Source: Cymbidium sinense
Taxonomy: Eukaryota; Streptophyta; Magnoliopsida; Asparagales; Orchidaceae
Length of the DNA: 64,000 nucleotides
Assembly: GCA_021442155.1 (NCBI GenBank)
Contig: CM038228.1
Location: forward strand, 86,940,114 to 87,004,113
Reading direction: 5' to 3'
Shown: piece by piece, positions 60,045 through 64,000 of the stretch
Numbering within the stretch: position 1 is the first letter of the stretch
Layout of the letters: each line of letters begins with the position of its first letter
Program-made: the position numbers and the translations under genes
Notes under the pieces: model-generated
What the model was told of the DNA's origin: nothing
Database searches by the model: none
Seen by the model: only the letters and a program-made list of their open reading frames with translations

Positions 60045-60410
60045 GTGGAGTCAAATAAAATAATGAAATAATTAAATAAATCAAAATAATCAAAATAATC
60101 AAATCAATTAAATCAATTTCTTTTCCTCGGTGAGATACAAGTCTTTTCGATTCCCCAGCGGATCTCGAATTTTAATCCCCTAGCAGATTTCATAACCTCT
60201 TCTCCCTAGGGGATGACTTGAACTTGCTCCCCTAGGGGAGAGTTCACTTTTTCATCCCTAGTGGAGCACCAAATCCTAAATCAACAAATCAAATCAAATT
60301 TCTCCTCAGTGAGACTCAAATCAAATCAAACCTCTCATACCCTAGTGGATGACTTAAACCTCTTTCCCTAGTGGAAGGTTCAGATACTTAATCCCTAGTG
60401 GATTCCTCCT
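60045..60410 (+). repeat. CCC[TC]AG[TC]GGA short-motif array, C 3' UTR
   Basis: About a dozen variants at 15-50 bp spacing, including TCCCCTAGGGGAGAG, CATCCCTAGTGGAGC and TTCCCTAGTGGAAGG. Position and motif match B 44938-45300. Confidence 0.65.
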
Positions 60411-60593
60411 TCACTCTCTAATATTATTGACATGAGTAGAGTCATATTACACTAAGTTCTTGATTCCTTCTATGCCTTGGGTTGGGAGTAGATCATTTAT
60501 GTTAGTGCTTTCGGTGTTGTTGATCATCATGGTCAACACCAATACATGTGGTGTATCTTGTTAGTCACACCAGACCTATTGGGCGCCCTTTAT

Positions 60594-61265
60594 TGAGCTC
60601 ATTTTTAGAATAAGCTCTCAACCTCTCCATCTTAAACATAGGACTCCTCTTAGACACTAAGAGTTCCTTAGTCTTAAGACACTTCTAGTGATTAGGTAAA
60701 CATTTAACCTAACCCTAGAGACTTAAAAGAGTTAGTCATAGGAATAGGGTCATGCCTTAGGGGTGTTAGGAAAAGTTTCCTACCCTATAACTTGCACCAA
60801 ATCCTTACTTCCTTCTTTCAAGGCAAACTCTAAATCTAAACCAACTTCAAACTCAAATTAATTTCAACGTAATTGATTTTCTCAAATCCAAATCAAATCT
60901 CAAATCAATTCCAACTTAATTGATTTTCTCAAATCTTAAATCAATTCCAATGGATTTTCTCAAATCATGAATCAATTCCAAATTATTGACATCCATGATC
61001 AATTCTAAATCCAAAATCTTTCCTAAGTCACTTTGATTTCATCTTATAGACTTGTCTCAAATCAAATCCAAATCAACTCAAACTCAAAAGATTTTCTCAT
61101 AACTCATTTATATTCTCATTTATATTCATAAATATAAATTTAAATAACCAAAAACCAAATTCAAAACTCAAACTCAAATCTAACTTAAAACTAACATATA
61201 CCCTTTCAAGTCAAATTCTTGAACTTAGCCAAATCAATCCAAACCCTTGAATTTTCTTCATGATT
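60594..61265 (+). mobile_element. Element C: 3' LTR, first ~670 bp
   Basis: TGAGCTCA start; follows the C 5' LTR (8018 on) through 'tattctcatttatattca' and 'cttgaattttcttcatgatt', then breaks off at about 61266, equivalent to about 8995 in the 5' LTR. Confidence 0.85.
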
Positions 61266-64000
61266 GTAGAGAAAAATTTTTATATGGACACCTTCAAATC
61301 TGTGGAGAAAAAGGCAAGAATATAAAAATTCATCTTTTTGGGATACCAAGTAGATCTGCAGATGTGCTTATTCAGGTAATTGGGTACGTCATCAATGAAT
61401 AGTGCACTATCTTGGGAGATAGAAGTCACTACCCTTTAATGGACCTAATCACCTCAATAAGAACTCCTAAGGATAATGGGTCTACATATGTACGAGAGAT
61501 TCTTCCCCTACTTTACATGAAAAAGTAAAGCAGGATTTATTATAAACCCTGTTCGTTAAGTTCCTTGCAGAGGCAAGCCCCCATAGTTAATTACATCCTA
61601 AGAGATGGGATCCCTTAGGAATACTCTCGATTAAGGTAAATGATTATTTTCTTCAAATATTTCAATAGGAAAGGACTATCAATCGATTAGTTCATTTTTG
61701 AAGATCAAATGGGATTGATCAAAGAGAGAGAGTTATTATCGAAGCCAAAAAAAAAGATAAGTAGGAGATGTCCATGATGCTAGAAAATCAAGCAAGCATC
61801 TCAAAATATCTTATGGTTGGGCTTTATATTTTTGAAATTGATTTAATTTGTCTGAGTTGCACTTTTCATTAGATATTTAAGACTTATGATTCCATAACAC
61901 AAGATTATGAAAATGCCTAAGAGGTGAGAAATTAAGCCTATGGCCCACAAAAGGAATAAGCAACCTTAGAACCTAAATCTAGGGAGCTTTGCCAAGGGCT
62001 GAAAGCACAACCTAAATCTAAGGTGAAAATTGGTATTTGGTTTGCCTCCACAACAGAGGACAAACCACCCAACTGCTTGATCTTACAACTGCCTAGGGGT
62101 GGCCGCCAACTAACTCCTCCTGCGATTTTAAATACATGTAGGCAAGTCTTTATGCTTATGCAAGATAGCTTAGGTTGTTTATTTAGAAAAAGACTAAGTC
62201 CTTAAACTCACTCCCTAAAGAGACTAGATTATGTAAGAGCATGCTTCAAATAACCTAAATCTAATGCAATTCAAATTTCATTTTATTTTCATTTTTGGAT
62301 AATTATTTTGACTCGGGATAATAGGATTCATATACCTAATGCATGAGAAATAAAGTTATTATCCAAAATCAACGAGAAGGGAGGGTGTATTTCTACCATG
62401 GCTCTCAAAGGTCAAGCTAAGTTTCTATGGCAAATGTGGAAGCCCTCCAATCAAGAGTCAAATAAGATGCTATTGTGCATAATATTGTAAAAGAAATACT
62501 CATCCAGCTAAGGGGTTCCTAATTCTTTTATCTTGATTTTAAACTTAAGCTTTAGGTGAGGTTATGAGTTCTTTATTTTTAGTTTTGAGTTGTTAGATTT
62601 GATAAAAGAAATGAATGGAAAAAGAAAGAATGCAAAAGTTGTGTTAGTTGATTCATTTAGTTTATGCAATTTATGTGTGTAAGCATAGGTAACCTTCTCA
62701 AGTGATAGCATAAGAATGAATAGGATATGGAATTAGGCAAGTGTTAGGTTCTTTTCAAATGAACTATATATCTTACTAAAATTTTATTCAAAACTATACT
62801 AAAAGAAAATAGAAGGAGAACCCATACTAAGCACATCCTTGTAATCTCTCACATGCAAGCTTATAATTAAAATATAAGTAGCACACTTTCAGTTTTAGGG
62901 ATTTGATTTATATATTTTAAAAATAATTTGAATTTAATAGTGATAATAGTCACTCATATTTCTACTTTAGCCAACACATGCAAACTTGATATAAAGTAAA
63001 CAATTTCATTTTGAATTTAATTTTAAAAAATATGGATGCATGAAACCACATGACATACAAATTTAACATGTTGGGGAAAGAATCAAAGCAGTGAAAGCAT
63101 GTAAACACATTCAGTTTAATTAAATCCTAAAGACAATCTTATGGAATAAGAAAGTTTAAAATAAATCAAAGTTTATTCAACGTAATTTTTTGTTTGATCT
63201 TAAGTTTGATTTAATTTTGAAAATGTGAGTTGAGTTTGCTATTCCTAACCTATTCCCACATGTGTTTGATATTTTTTTTTAAATTTTTAGATGATTAGAT
63301 TCATTTTTATATTTTAATTAGGTTAAGGTATGAATTAAGCAAGTTAATTAACCCTTACCTACACCACCTTAGCATAGTTAACCAAGTAATTAAGAGCCAA
63401 TGAGATGACATAAAATCTCACAAGGAATTTAAACTTGCAATGCACCTAGGAAGAAAAGGGTCTAATGCAATTGATTTGATTAATTAAGCTAAGGGGTTTA
63501 ACTTAAGTAATTTCAAAACACCCCTTTACACATGTGAAGTGAGTTTTGATTTTCTTAGTTGAACTTAGGCTATTAAACACCTAAGCATCTACCCAAAGTA
63601 GATTAATTAAGTTTTGAAAAGTTTTAGAAATTTTAGAAATTAATTAAGGGGGTAATTAATGAATTAACCCTTAATTAAGAGAGGATTAAAGAAATAAAAG
63701 GGGGTTTAGGGAATAGCTTAAGAGAAATATCCCAAAATTATTCCCTAAGCATCCTATTCACTAGATCTAACCTTAATCAACTCTAATGAGGGATTAAAAT
63801 ACTAATCCAAACCTTAATTATCCTTAATTATATTAAGGGAGTAATTAGAAAACACATTTGCAATTCTCCCAATTAAGCCTTAAATAAATCCCAAGAAAAT
63901 TAGGGGAGATAGAGGTCATCCCCTAAAACATACCCAAGAAGTTTGGGATTAATTAGAAAATTAATTAAGAAATAATTAGCAAAATGATATTGCCATTAAA
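61266..64000 (-). mobile_element. Inverted C-like LTR fragment with altered PBS (runs off window)
   Basis: Read on the minus strand this matches the C 5' LTR from about 11555 to 15728, then the altered PBS and some 15 bases of leader (61300 down to about 61268). The LTR terminus is at 61301 (TCTCCACA on the minus strand). A block equivalent to about 12900-14430 is missing (junction near 62595). The U5-side hairpin is at 61505-61534. It is either a second element in opposite orientation, truncated just past its PBS, or an inversion. No gene in it. Confidence 0.8.
61505..61534 (-). other. U5-side LTR hairpin, inverted copy
   Basis: Minus-strand CCTGCTTTAC-TTTTTCAT-GTAAAGTAGG: ten pairs with one G-U, loop differing at one base from the B loop. 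Confidence 0.65.

Larger units (their letters stand above)
57209..60593 (+). repeat. Element C 3' UTR with tandem repeats
   Basis: 3.4 kb without recognised coding sequence. Four 'ggtgt[ag]agagaaccc' units (57330, 57414, 57455, 57552) keep nearly the spacing seen in B. Then come 320-335-bp repeats (clear starts near 59153, 59480, 59813) with GATGTGAGTCCC, CTTTCTTC, 'ttggttggatagtcctac' and 'gcagtccatcgcaaaccgat'. A 15-base C run sits at 59764-59778. The CCC[TC]AG[TC]GGA array (60045-60410) and the PPT position end it. Confidence 0.78.

Overview
The window is nuclear DNA of a flowering plant with a repeat-rich genome. It is AT-rich, has no uninterrupted gene of normal length, and carries plant-type Ty3/gypsy retrotransposon domains and a plant RTE-type LINE. 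I found no host protein-coding gene, tRNA, rRNA or CRISPR array. Almost every base can be assigned to a nest of decayed, very large LTR retrotransposons of the Tat/Ogre type. The lineage call rests on four traits: LTRs of about 7.7 kb, an extra coding region ahead of gag, a second RNase H after the first, and long tandem-repeat-bearing untranslated regions.

Layout. (1) 1-8017: the 3' part of one LTR (element A), its primer-binding site, and a long leader packed with hairpin repeats. (2) 8018-15728: 5' LTR of element C. (3) 15729-20921: first half of the C interior (short leader, pre-gag region, gag, protease). (4) 20922-53279: element B, inserted in C almost exactly between protease and RT. 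It has a 5' LTR with an antisense RTE LINE inside (about 25030-27965), primer-binding site 31579-31596, hairpin-array leader, pre-gag, gag, protease, RT, RNase H, second RNase H, integrase, a repeat-rich 3' UTR, and a 3' LTR (45505-53279). (5) 53280-60593: second half of the C interior (RT to integrase, 3' UTR). (6) 60594-~61265: start of the C 3' LTR, cut short. (7) ~61266-64000: the 3' part of a C-like LTR in inverted orientation, running off the window.

Order of events inferred: C (and A) first, B into C, then the LINE into the B 5' LTR (absent from the B 3' LTR). By eye, B's two LTRs are roughly 88% alike, C's two about 86%, and A against C nearer 75%, so these are separate old insertions. 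These are hand estimates from short stretches.

All coding regions are broken by stops and frameshifts; many stops are TAG/TAA/TGA where the other copy has CAG, TGG or CAA, or where CGA is expected, as in methylation-driven C-to-T decay. The most interesting content is non-coding: leader hairpins whose stems are kept by compensatory changes between elements, a U5-side LTR hairpin present in all five LTR copies, a dense TTGACC/T (W-box-like) cluster upstream of the predicted promoter, and two kinds of repeat array in the 3' UTRs.
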